Below are positions 34,401 to 43,002 of a DNA stretch of 64,000 bases, in pieces. The notes under the pieces were generated by a model, which saw nothing but the letters and a program-made list of their open reading frames with translations, did no database searches and was not told the DNA's origin. Origin of the DNA: Mucilaginibacter sp. PAMB04168. Lineage in GTDB: Bacteria; Bacteroidota; Bacteroidia; Sphingobacteriales; Sphingobacteriaceae. The translations under genes were made by a program, and so were the position numbers. Location of the stretch: positions 1,054,001-1,118,000 of the forward strand of contig NZ_CP155079.2 of NCBI RefSeq assembly GCF_039634365.2, read 5' to 3'. Position 1 is the first letter of the stretch. Every line of letters starts with the position of its first letter.

Positions 34401-36322
34401 TCAACAATAGGGGTTGTAATATCATCTTTGGCGTCCAACTCAACCTGCACCTCGTTAAATACAATAAGGGTTAGCGGCTTTGCCGAATTTTGGACGGGGG
34501 GATTTATAGAAATGTTAACAAAAACGTCTTCCTGGTTCCGTTTTATACGAATACGTTTTAAGCTGGCCTTTTCATTATCCTGCCACACTTTACGAATAGC
34601 CGTATTTAGCATGAATGACAGCTCACGGGGAACCATCTTCAGTATATTGAGCTCCAGCTTTTTATCGGGTAGCGAAAGGTATTTTTTAAAGTCGCCTATG
34701 GTCTCTTTAATCTCGTGATTTTTATCAATAAAAACACCAACATAACCAAGGTCATCGGTTAAAAAATCTTTGAATACATCATCGATGGATTTTTTAGTTC
34801 CTTGTGGTGCGGTTTTTTTTAACTGTTGTGAAATAGAAGTTGTTCCGCTGCTGGTGTAATAACTATTGGGTTGTATATGGCCTATAGGGCCGGTTTTGCG
34901 GTAAATCTTCCACTTGCTGCTTATCTCTGATAGTCCGTCTTTGATATTAGATGCAGTTTCGCTGGAGCCTAAAAATAAATAACCACGCTGGTTTAAAGAA
35001 AAATGAAAAGTAGACAGCACCTTTTGCTGCAACAGCACATTCATGTAAATGAGCATATTGCGGCAGCATATTAAGTCATTTTTAATAAACGGCGGGGCCT
35101 TGGTTACATTGTGGCGGGCAAATACAATCTGTTTACGTATGTTAGGTAAAACAGAATAGTGTTTACCATCTTTAATAAAGTAATGCTCTAATATCTCCGG
35201 ATCTATTTCTTTGGCGATAGCTTCGGGATAAAGATTGTGTGAGGCGACTTCTAAGCTGGCTTCGTCAATATCCGACGCAAAGATTTTTACTTCGAGTTCT
35301 TTGCCGGTTTTTTGCAGGTAACGGTCAATTAAAATGGCCACCGAGTAGGCTTCCTCACCGGTGCTGCATGCGCAAATCCATACCTTAAGTAAATCGCCGT
35401 CTTCCTTAGCGTCAATAATTTCGGGTATTACTTTGCTTGCCAGTATATCAAAGGCGGCTTTATCTCTAAAAAATTTGGTTACACCAATTAAAAAATCTTT
35501 ACCCAAGTCCTTGGCTTCTTCATCGTTTTCGCGCAAAAGTTTAACGTAATCTTCCAGCTTAAAAATCCCGTTAAAGTTCATGCGGCGTGCTATACGCCTA
35601 ATAATGGTGGGCGTTTTATACAAGTTAAAGTCGTGCCCGCTTTGTTGGTGCACTAACTGAAACAACTCGCTAAGCAGGGCATCGTCAATTTTACCGTTTT
35701 CGAAAATTTTAAGCGGCTCTTGCCTGGCATAGGCAAACAGCTCCTCATGCATGCGTGCAGGCGAGGTAATTGCATCAGCATTGCCTGAGGTGATGGCACT
35801 TTTGGGCATTCCATCAAACCGCGCTGTTTCCGGGTCTTGAACAATAACCATTCCGCCGCATTCCTTAATTGCTTCAATGCCCTTAGTGCCGTCGGTTCCG
35901 GTTCCGGATAGTATGATAGCTATAGCTTTTTCCTGCTTATCATGAGCCAATGAGAACAAAAAGTTATCAATGGCTGTGTTGGGTGCCTTGTCATGATTTT
36001 TTTCGGCCAGCTTTAAACGGCTGTGGCTGATGGTCATGAGTTTGTTGTTCGGAATTATATAAACACAATCGGGTTGCAGGCTCATGTTTTCTGTAGCCTC
36101 AAACACCTTCATGTGCGTATGCTTGGATACCAGTTCAACTAAAAGACTTTTATAATCTGAAGACAGATGCTGGACAATTATGAATGAGAAGCTCGAGTTA
36201 CCGGGCATATGGTCGAAAAACTCATGTATAGCTTCAAGCCCGCCGGCCGATGCGCCGATGGCAACTACGTAACCTTCGGTAGCGCCCGCAAAATTTCCCT
36301 TTAAAAACTCTTTTTTAGACAT
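31457..36322 (-). CDS. CheB-CheR-PAS-histidine kinase hybrid protein
   Basis: This roughly 1621-residue cytoplasmic protein joins several signalling parts. An N-terminal CheB methylesterase (about 15-200) has the catalytic triad Ser25 (GASAGG), His52 (VQHLSSD) and Asp144 (GTGTDGTKG). A CheR methyltransferase follows (about 225-490, with ICACSTGEEAYS). Next is a coiled coil of repeated EELQSSNEEL heptads (about 655-715), then four or more PAS domains, and last a HisKA (SHELKTP, His about 1402) with a HATPase. No receiver domain is present. The start at 36322 avoids overlap with the upstream phytochrome, whose stop is 19 bp away. No classical chemotaxis genes are nearby. Confidence 0.85.
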   Translation of the reverse strand: MSKKEFLKGNFAGATEGYVVAIGASAGGLEAIHEFFDHMPGNSSFSFIIVQHLSSDYKSLLVELVSKHTHMKVFEATENMSLQPDCVYIIPNNKLMTISHSRLKLAEKNHDKAPNTAIDNFLFSLAHDKQEKAIAIILSGTGTDGTKGIEAIKECGGMVIVQDPETARFDGMPKSAITSGNADAITSPARMHEELFAYARQEPLKIFENGKIDDALLSELFQLVHQQSGHDFNLYKTPTIIRRIARRMNFNGIFKLEDYVKLLRENDEEAKDLGKDFLIGVTKFFRDKAAFDILASKVIPEIIDAKEDGDLLKVWICACSTGEEAYSVAILIDRYLQKTGKELEVKIFASDIDEASLEVASHNLYPEAIAKEIDPEILEHYFIKDGKHYSVLPNIRKQIVFARHNVTKAPPFIKNDLICCRNMLIYMNVLLQQKVLSTFHFSLNQRGYLFLGSSETASNIKDGLSEISSKWKIYRKTGPIGHIQPNSYYTSSGTTSISQQLKKTAPQGTKKSIDDVFKDFLTDDLGYVGVFIDKNHEIKETIGDFKKYLSLPDKKLELNILKMVPRELSFMLNTAIRKVWQDNEKASLKRIRIKRNQEDVFVNISINPPVQNSAKPLTLIVFNEVQVELDAKDDITTPIVDHSEQHSDYVMELESELNEVRSNLQMAVEEMETTNEELQSSNEELLSANEELQSSNEELQSLNEELHTLNTEHQLKIKELIDLNDDLNNYFKSVDIGQIFVDVNSHIRKFNPAAVNMVNLIEADIGRPISHISNNIKYDNFAEDINRVQRHHDLVIEKEIELKSGQHCLMRILPYIRKDRQKDGVVITFVDISTVTELSNIVSGVFSTSLSAVLVFNAVRNTQGEITDFECVTANKMASQLLSRPEVELKHALLVKNLPELLQHNLLDKFKSVVDTDTNLQTEVNFDNKGWYLVMATKIVDGFAVTYTNITERKLNEQKLKKNYNELISARENLKSLNNELEDKIKERTLRLSQSEERFKLVSQATNDTIWDWDLASNVMWRSDNFTAMFGYHNNDDTNKINYWFSKIHADDRQRVEQSVHDAINNGKNNWLAEYRFLKADGTYTMILDRGSILHDDYGTPYRMVGSIVDISRITEAEKRVSSSENRFKKIFESNMIGMLFTDFSGNIIDANDAFLQMIGYTAEEVHNGQVNWDKLTPVEYMGVSNKAVNQLKKDGFCPPFEKEYFRKDGTRVPVLMGSARLDDDNLANAVTYVIDLSKQKEVEKNRLELQGFIKKQQDEFYSIFMNAPALISIRRGAELRYEFTNKAFNDFYNRNSFIGKTTREAHIDFASTQLYAGDSKILKNGQTKVGKALNVKRIDPISGQLVDTWLDFLFTPVYNDNGDVDGIAFFGFEVTDLVKAQQATKELMQRKDEFMSIASHELKTPITSLKGSLQIVQRLADQENAVKKIFPFIEKASKQTGKLTALVDDLLDVTRIHAGKMRFNYSWFNAGEMIRECMEDTQSHTPSHKFILSGSTNVQIYADRHRLEQVLSNFMSNAVKYSPDSKEIIVTKEVTDNNMLKLSVQDFGIGIPPEKKDMVFDRFFRVQESSQKFSGLGLGLYITAEIINRHNGKIGVDSVEGEGSTFWFCIPLVQPEEELY

Positions 36323-36341
36323 TTTTGTGAAAGCTGGAATA

Positions 36342-37850
36342 TTACTGCGTCTGTTTAATTTTATACTCGAACACAAAACTTCTGAAAGTTTCAGCAATAC
36401 TTAGTTCTTGTTCATGCCAAGGCAACGAAGTTTTGTCTACCGTCTCCAGCCAGCTTTTAAACGAATTGCGCGGATGATAGTTTAAGCCGTTAGGTTCAAA
36501 ATTTACAGCTTGATTAGGGTTGCCTCCCCACTCAATTGTTCTAACTACTTCCGGTCTGAAACATATAATGTAGTCGCCGGCTTCCATATCAATAGGAATG
36601 GCGAGCATGCCACTGGCTATATCGGTAAAAGCCAAGGCTTCGTCAAATATATCGGCCAGTTGTATGGTTGCAAACACCTGATTGGTGTTTTTGGCTTGCA
36701 GCCACAATTGTAGGTTTTCGAGCACTTCGCCCTCGGGCACATTGCCTGCCGTGGTAATTTCGCCATTTAAATAAACTACAGCTCCGGTAGCGTTAAATAG
36801 CTTCATTACATTATTGTCATTATTTAGCAGTCCGGTTGCTATGTCATTGTCGGCATAGAGTTGTTCTATTAAACGATTACGCTTAGCCTGTAAATGAGCT
36901 ACAAAATCATACTCTTCTTTATTGATGATCGCAGAAATTTTGTTGGAAATAACACTCGATAATAATTCGAAAATTGAGCATATCTCGAAGTTGAGATAAT
37001 ACGGCGTTTTATGATGACAAGCAATTAGTCCCCAAAGTTGCTCGTTATGAATTACCCTGACCGACATTGAGGCCGTAACCCCCATATTGGCAAGGTATTC
37101 AAGGTGCACCGCTGCAACGCTGCGCAAATTACAATCTGACAGGTCGGTAAATGAGTTGGTAATTGGGTTAAGTACCGGGTATAGCTTTATGGGTATATAC
37201 TCGCGGTTAGGGATAAGGCGGTACGGGTTTTTTAAGTAGAGATTTCTGGCTTGTTTAGGCACATCAGATGCAGGAAAAGTTACGCCTAAATATTGTTCTA
37301 ATCCATCCTCCTTCTCTTCGGCAATTACGGTTCCGTTCCAATTTTTGTCAAAACGGTACATCATAATACCATCAAAGCCCGAAATACGCTTTAATTCATG
37401 TATGGCGATATCACAGGCATGCTGAACTGTGGTAGCAACGTCAATAGCACCCATTACATACTTTATCTCTTCAAAAACATTGATAAAAGACCGCTGCGCG
37501 TTAGGCTCGTTTTTTTCCACCTCCAGCAGCAGGTAATCCTGATGTGTATGCACCAATAGTAATAATGACTTATCACTTAAGGATATTGTAATAGGAATCT
37601 TGTTTTGTATGCCGCTTTGCAGCTTGTTTTTTAAATCTTCAAATTGCTCCCGAGGTATGTATCGGTCAAAACAGGTATTAATAACTTCAGAAGGTTCAAT
37701 GTTTAAAACATCGCTTATATTTTCGCTAACCTGAACTATGTTTAAACTATCTTTTTGAAGCACCAGTAAATAGCCATGTGGCTGTATCATATTTACATGA
37801 TGCAGCGGCAAGCTGCCGCAAAATTCAGAGTCAAAATTTTTACTGGACAT
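36342..37850 (-). CDS. Kinase-less bacteriophytochrome (PAS-GAF-PHY photosensory module)
   Basis: The 502-residue protein holds a complete phytochrome sensory core and nothing after it. Cys11 sits 12 residues before QPHG, the spacing of the biliverdin-attachment cysteine in DrBphP. The GAF domain has FPASDVP (Asp196), Tyr165, Tyr252, His249 (VHLEYL) and His279 (LIACHH), matching DrBphP Asp207, Tyr176, Tyr263, His260 and His290. The PHY tongue has WGG (441-443) and PRNSF (460-464). The protein should bind biliverdin and sense red and far-red light. No output domain remains, so the signal probably goes to the CheB-CheR kinase encoded 19 bp downstream. No heme oxygenase gene is in the window. 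Confidence 0.88.
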   Translation of the reverse strand: MSSKNFDSEFCGSLPLHHVNMIQPHGYLLVLQKDSLNIVQVSENISDVLNIEPSEVINTCFDRYIPREQFEDLKNKLQSGIQNKIPITISLSDKSLLLLVHTHQDYLLLEVEKNEPNAQRSFINVFEEIKYVMGAIDVATTVQHACDIAIHELKRISGFDGIMMYRFDKNWNGTVIAEEKEDGLEQYLGVTFPASDVPKQARNLYLKNPYRLIPNREYIPIKLYPVLNPITNSFTDLSDCNLRSVAAVHLEYLANMGVTASMSVRVIHNEQLWGLIACHHKTPYYLNFEICSIFELLSSVISNKISAIINKEEYDFVAHLQAKRNRLIEQLYADNDIATGLLNNDNNVMKLFNATGAVVYLNGEITTAGNVPEGEVLENLQLWLQAKNTNQVFATIQLADIFDEALAFTDIASGMLAIPIDMEAGDYIICFRPEVVRTIEWGGNPNQAVNFEPNGLNYHPRNSFKSWLETVDKTSLPWHEQELSIAETFRSFVFEYKIKQTQ

Positions 37851-38185
37851 ATATTATTAACGTCGTATCTTTTAATCTAATGTCAATAACTATATTCCAA
37901 CAGCACGAATTGCACTGCTGTTACTGGTGATGCAGGTATAAAACCTGCAATTTTCCTGTTTTTAATAATATAGATAGAGGTAGGCAAAATACATATAAAT
38001 GAATTAAGTATAATATTTATTCAAATTTGGAGTGGAGTATTTTCCATGTAGTTATTATTAATTTAATTTTTAGGAAACTGTGAAGCAGTGAAAATTAAGC
38101 ATTCTATGATTTAAATCGGTTTTTTTGTCCGTCGGGAATTGGAACAGAGATTGTATAATTATTTTAAGAATACAGAGTTACAATC
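37851..38185. other. Divergent intergenic region upstream of the phytochrome gene
   Basis: The 335-bp gap has no clear gene. It holds two inverted repeats, AACAGCA/TGCTGTT (37899-37922) and TGCAGGT/ACCTGCA (37931-37949). Both lie in the presumed 5' leader of the minus-strand phytochrome gene. Promoters for both flanking genes must be here. Confidence 0.5.
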
Positions 38186-38422
38186 ATGGATGCCGCATAT
38201 ATTAAAGCTATAATAAACCGAAACAAAGCGCAAGCTGAAATTAACCGGAACAATTTACTCGCTTATAAAGCTAGTTTGTCTACATTTCAGAACAGCTTGT
38301 GTAGCCTTGGCGAAGCACTGAGAGAATCAGAACAAAAGTTTGCTAGTTTAACAGGTAGTTACAAGAATAATGGAAACGTAAAGAGCATTGTGCCCGTCAC
38401 GTTACACCGAGTGGCTTCTTAA
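38186..38422 (+). CDS. Hypothetical small helical protein (78 aa)
   Basis: The predicted protein is rich in Asn, Lys, Ala and Ser and looks helical over residues 1-55 (MDAAYIKAIINRNKAQAEIN). There is no signal peptide or membrane segment and no known family. It is divergent from the phytochrome gene and ends just before a strong palindromic terminator, which supports that it is transcribed. The function is unknown; its position suggests it may be regulated with the light-sensing genes. Confidence 0.5.
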   Translation: MDAAYIKAIINRNKAQAEINRNNLLAYKASLSTFQNSLCSLGEALRESEQKFASLTGSYKNNGNVKSIVPVTLHRVAS

Positions 38423-38722
38423 AAACCGAATCAATATAAATAACAAAAGCCTGCAATTGCAGGCTTTTGTTATTTATAGGCTTAGCTAAATACAAGCCCT
38501 AATCCAATAGATATTTAACCACTACAGCATTTAGCTGCACATTTTGGTGTACTGTTTTTTAACATGCTGAATATGTGTTTAACTTTTATAAATTTGGTTT
38601 AGCAAAACCAATTATAAAAACCAAGTTAACCAGCATTTAGCGTATTGCCGGGGTGTGATCTGTAAAAATCCTATTTGCAAATAAGGCTTTAGTTTGGCGT
38701 GTATAATCTTGAATAAAAATCA
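38423..38722. other. Intergenic region upstream of the HTCS gene
   Basis: It contains the palindromic terminator at 38435-38478. Beyond that I see only AT-rich sequence that presumably carries the HTCS promoter; no gene is evident. Confidence 0.5.
38435..38478 (+). terminator. Perfect 44-nt palindromic terminator
   Basis: The sequence is a flawless inverted repeat with 22-bp arms and no spacer, centred on AATT at 38456/38457. The core arm is AAAAGCCTGC. It should end transcription in both directions, though only the plus-strand gene ends here. Confidence 0.75.
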
Positions 38723-41700
38723 ATGATATCAAACTTTTTTATCTCTAAAATTTATTCAACTTTTATCAATAAAGTGCTGTTGCTCGTGTGTGTTTACACA
38801 GCAGTATTTATCACTACTGCAACGGCGCAAAAAGGGAACATAAATTTTACCGCGTTAACATCCAAAGACGGACTCTCTTCTAACACCATAAATGCAATAT
38901 GTAAAGATAAGTTAGGCTTACTCTGGTTTGCAACAGACGAAGGATTGAACAGGTTTGATGGTAAAGACTTTAAAGTGTACCGCTACCGGCCCGAAGATAC
39001 AGCTGGTTTAAAATCAAAAGAAGTTGTTGCATTGCATGAGGACAAGCAGGGCCGTTTATGGATAGGAACCATGGGGGGATCGCTTCACTGTTATAACCGA
39101 AACAGCGACACATTTGCGCACTACAACTCGGGCAAAGGAGACAGAAATACCAGTAGTGACGATATCAAATCTATTTGCAGCGATTATAAGGGCAAAATAT
39201 GGATAGGCACATTGGATGGCGTGAACGTTTTAGATCCGGAATCAAAAAGGATCAGCAAGCTTTCGGTAAACGCTAAAATGTCGGCAAGCCTGGACTCGCA
39301 AGCTATATTTTGTGTGTTTGAGGATAGCCACCGGCGGATGTGGGTAGGTACAAACAAGGGTTTATATCATTATAACCGTCAGTCAAAGCAATTCATTCCG
39401 TTCCGGCACAACAATTCTAATCCAAGCAGTTTAGTTAGCGATACCGTAAATACAATTGCTGAAGACAAATCAGGAAACGTATGGGTGGGCACTATAAACG
39501 GACTGAGTATGTTAATGCCCGACAACAAAACGTTTAAAAACTTTAAGTTTAACGTACATAGCCCGCAAAGTATTAGCAGCAATACTATATATGCCATTGC
39601 TGCTGAGGATAAAGATAATCTTTGGGTTGGTACCGAAGGCGGCCTCGATATCATCCATGTAAAATCGGGCCAAGTTAGCCGTTACAAACCCGATGGTCGG
39701 AATAAGTTTAGTTTAACAAGCCGTTCTGTAAGGAGCATTTTTATTGATAAACATGGTATTTGCTGGCTGGGTACTTATGAAGGCGGTATTAATAAGTACG
39801 ATAAGAACCTAACACTGTTTAATTTAAAGCAGAGTAATGCTTTTGATCCCTTTGGCCTAAGCGCCCCGTTTATAACAGCATTTGCTGAGGCTGCCAACGG
39901 TGATGTATTTATAGGTACAGATGGCGGGGGCTTAAACTTGTTTCATCGTAAAACCGGACTATTCACTCACCAGGACATACAGCCGGCTCACGGCATCTTT
40001 TCATCAGGGTTGCCAATTCTTACTATGGCGCTTGATCGCCAAAAACAACTATGGATAGGCACATTTCGTAACGGACTGTTTATATACAATACTCAAAGCG
40101 GGCAGTACAGGCAGGTGAAGCAGGGCAGGGCAGCAAACGAAATTAATGATGATGACATTTTTTGTTTAAAGGAAGACCATGAGGGCAGAATGTGGGTAGG
40201 TACGAACGGTAGCGGCGTTAGCGTATATAATCCGGCAAGTGGTACATTTCAGAGATTTACCAATAAGCCTGTATCTGCCGATGATGTTGCTGTTCCGTTA
40301 AACGGATTCATCAGGGCAATTGAAGAAGACCGGCAGGGTAATATATGGATAGGTAGCTATGGTTCCGGACTGGCGGTATATAACCGCAAATTAAAAAAGT
40401 GCATACTTTATGATAAGGCACATTACAGCCAACTGCCAAGTAATAAGATTTTATCTTTATTAGCTGATCATCAGGGGAACATTTGGATAGGAACAAGTGG
40501 CGACGGGTTGGTCATGCTTAACCAGAAAACCCATACCTTCAGCACATTTACCGATAAAAATGGATTGCCTAATGGCTTAATACATAAAATACTGGAAGAT
40601 AAAAACGGAATGATTTGGATGAGCACCAACCGGGGCATAAGCCGGTTTGATCCGGTCACTAAAAAATTCAAGAGCTTTTCGCGTTATAATGGGCTGCAAA
40701 ATAACGTTTTTATGAACGGTGCCGGTATAAGTACTGCCAGCGGAGAACTGTTTTTTGGTGGTGTTGAAGGGTTTAATTATTTCAATCCACTGGAAATCAA
40801 AACCAATACAACGCCTCCGGTTGTGCTTATCACCGATTTAAAAGTGGCTAATAAATCGGTAAACCCAGGCGGTTCGGGGTCGCCCATCCAGCAGCAGATT
40901 TCTGTTGCTAAAGAAATAGTCTTGAATTATAAACGGAATTTTTCCATCAGCTATGTGGCCCTCAATTTCACAGCGCCTCAACAAAATCAGTACGCATACA
41001 GGCTTGTTGATTTTGACAAGGACTGGATACCCGCAGGGTCTTCAACTACGGCCACTTATACAAACCTCGACCCTGGCAAGTATGTGTTTGAGGTAAAGGC
41101 CTGTAACAATGACGGTGTATGGAATGATAAAAGTACACGTATCAGCATTATTATAAGGCCTCCCTTTTGGATGACAGTTTATGCTTATATCGTATACGCT
41201 CTGCTTTTTACGGCACTGCTATTATTCATTCGCCATAGGGGCATACTTAAGTTGCAAAAGAAGTTTGCGCTGGAGCAAGAGCAGCTGAAAGCCAGGCAAG
41301 CTATAGAACAAGAAAAGCGGGAAGCAGAGCGTTTACACGAGTTGGATTTAATGAAGATTAAGTTTCTGACAAACCTGAGTCACGAGTTCAGAACGCCGAT
41401 ATCCCTCATCATGGGACCTGCAGAAAAAATGCTGACGCAAGACCCCGGCAATAGTAATGCAGGGCAGTTGCAAATGATTAAACGCAATGCCCGACGGTTG
41501 CTAAACCTTGTAAATCAGTTGTTGGATTTCAGGAAAATGGAAGAACATGAACTGAAACTGAACCTTGCCGATGGCGAGATTATAAGTTTCCTGAAAGAAG
41601 CAGCGGATTCCTTTTTTGATATTGCTGAACGCAAGCGTATTACTTTCAAATTCGAAAGCCAAGTAAAGCAACTTTACGCATCGTTCGATCATGACAAACT

Positions 41701-42922
41701 TGAGCGTATAATATTTAATCTGCTCTCTAACGCATTCAAATTTACGCCTGAGGGCGGCGCTGTGACCGTACAGGTTGAAGAAGCTTTGCTAATTTCCAGT
41801 GAGGATAAGTGGCTGCGCATAAGCGTAACAGATACGGGCATTGGCATACCTGACGACAAAAGAGATAAAATTTTTGATAGATTTTTTCAGGATGATACGG
41901 TTACCATGCCTGGCTTAAATCAGGGTAGTGGTATAGGGTTATCCATCACTAAGGAGTTTGTACAAATGCATGGTGGTAGCATTGAAGCGGCCAGCAGATT
42001 AGAAAAAGGTACTGTATTTGTAATTGATCTTCCTTTACTATTGGCATCTGTTGTACCGCCATTACCAGAGCCATTGCCAACCCAGGCGCCTCAGGAAACG
42101 GTGGAGGTAACGCACGAAAAGGATAAGAAGCAACGGTCGGAAGATTTGTTTACCATCCTGATTGTGGAAGATAACGATGATTTCAGGTTTTACCTTAAAG
42201 ATAATCTAAAGCTTCATTACAAAATAATTGAAGCCTCCAATGGTAAAGAAGGCTGGCTTAAGGCATTATCTAGTCATCCGAATTTAATAGTGAGTGATAT
42301 TAGTATGCCTTATATGGATGGCATTGAACTAAGCCGGAAAATAAAATCGGATAAAAGGACAGCCCACATACCGGTGATATTGCTTACAGCGCTAACGAGG
42401 GAAGAGGAGCAATTGAAAGGACTTAATTCGGGTGCTAACGATTACATGACCAAGCCTTTCAACTCAGAGATATTGAACGTACGCATCAGGAACTTATTGA
42501 ACATGAACCGTACGTTGAAGAACACGTACACCAAGCAAATCAAAGTGTCGAGTTCAGAGGTGGTTATTGAATCAAGCAATGAGAAGTTTTTGAGCAAGGT
42601 GGTATTGTACGTAGAGGAGAATATGAACAATTCTCAATTATCAGTAGAAGATTTAAGTGGCTATTTGGGAATGAGCAGGGGAGCCTTATATCATAAGCTG
42701 CTGGAACTTACAGGTCTTTCACCGGTTGAATTTATCCGGTCGATAAAATTAGAAAGGGCGGCTGTATTACTCGAAAAAAGTGATCTCAACATCGCACAGA
42801 TTGCCTACATGGCGGGTTTTGCTACACCGCACTATTTTGCTAAATCTTTTAAGGCCAAATTTAACATGCTGCCATCCGAGTACATTGCCGTTAAAAGAAA
42901 GGTGTCTGAAGTGAAAAATTGA
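38723..42922 (+). CDS. Hybrid two-component system regulator (HTCS)
   Basis: The 1399-residue protein senses a ligand in the periplasm and binds DNA directly. In order it has an N-terminal signal/anchor helix, a sensor of about 14 beta-propeller repeats (recurring GNxWIGT-type units), a Y_Y_Y domain (about 720-805) and a transmembrane helix (about 813-835). A HisKA (LSHEFRTP, His near 889) and HATPase follow, then a receiver (VEDNDDF, phospho-Asp near 1192 in VSDISMPYMDG) and an AraC-type HTH at the end. HTCS proteins usually sense an oligosaccharide from the adjacent polysaccharide locus. The convergent xylanase operon makes xylo-oligosaccharides the likely ligand (inference). Confidence 0.93.
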   Translation: MISNFFISKIYSTFINKVLLLVCVYTAVFITTATAQKGNINFTALTSKDGLSSNTINAICKDKLGLLWFATDEGLNRFDGKDFKVYRYRPEDTAGLKSKEVVALHEDKQGRLWIGTMGGSLHCYNRNSDTFAHYNSGKGDRNTSSDDIKSICSDYKGKIWIGTLDGVNVLDPESKRISKLSVNAKMSASLDSQAIFCVFEDSHRRMWVGTNKGLYHYNRQSKQFIPFRHNNSNPSSLVSDTVNTIAEDKSGNVWVGTINGLSMLMPDNKTFKNFKFNVHSPQSISSNTIYAIAAEDKDNLWVGTEGGLDIIHVKSGQVSRYKPDGRNKFSLTSRSVRSIFIDKHGICWLGTYEGGINKYDKNLTLFNLKQSNAFDPFGLSAPFITAFAEAANGDVFIGTDGGGLNLFHRKTGLFTHQDIQPAHGIFSSGLPILTMALDRQKQLWIGTFRNGLFIYNTQSGQYRQVKQGRAANEINDDDIFCLKEDHEGRMWVGTNGSGVSVYNPASGTFQRFTNKPVSADDVAVPLNGFIRAIEEDRQGNIWIGSYGSGLAVYNRKLKKCILYDKAHYSQLPSNKILSLLADHQGNIWIGTSGDGLVMLNQKTHTFSTFTDKNGLPNGLIHKILEDKNGMIWMSTNRGISRFDPVTKKFKSFSRYNGLQNNVFMNGAGISTASGELFFGGVEGFNYFNPLEIKTNTTPPVVLITDLKVANKSVNPGGSGSPIQQQISVAKEIVLNYKRNFSISYVALNFTAPQQNQYAYRLVDFDKDWIPAGSSTTATYTNLDPGKYVFEVKACNNDGVWNDKSTRISIIIRPPFWMTVYAYIVYALLFTALLLFIRHRGILKLQKKFALEQEQLKARQAIEQEKREAERLHELDLMKIKFLTNLSHEFRTPISLIMGPAEKMLTQDPGNSNAGQLQMIKRNARRLLNLVNQLLDFRKMEEHELKLNLADGEIISFLKEAADSFFDIAERKRITFKFESQVKQLYASFDHDKLERIIFNLLSNAFKFTPEGGAVTVQVEEALLISSEDKWLRISVTDTGIGIPDDKRDKIFDRFFQDDTVTMPGLNQGSGIGLSITKEFVQMHGGSIEAASRLEKGTVFVIDLPLLLASVVPPLPEPLPTQAPQETVEVTHEKDKKQRSEDLFTILIVEDNDDFRFYLKDNLKLHYKIIEASNGKEGWLKALSSHPNLIVSDISMPYMDGIELSRKIKSDKRTAHIPVILLTALTREEEQLKGLNSGANDYMTKPFNSEILNVRIRNLLNMNRTLKNTYTKQIKVSSSEVVIESSNEKFLSKVVLYVEENMNNSQLSVEDLSGYLGMSRGALYHKLLELTGLSPVEFIRSIKLERAAVLLEKSDLNIAQIAYMAGFATPHYFAKSFKAKFNMLPSEYIAVKRKVSEVKN

Positions 42923-42943
42923 ACTTAAATATCTGGTTATAGC

Positions 42944-42976
42944 AAAAAAAAAGGAGGCTGCCATTAAGCAGCCTCC
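42944..42976 (-). terminator. Terminator of the xylan operon
   Basis: GGAGGCTGC and GCAGCCTCC form a perfect 9-bp stem with a 6-nt loop. On the minus strand it is followed by nine T residues. It lies between the convergent HTCS and xylanase genes and orients with the xylanase. Confidence 0.85.
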
Positions 42977-43002
42977 CAAACCAATTGAAACATAACTCCT
43001 CG

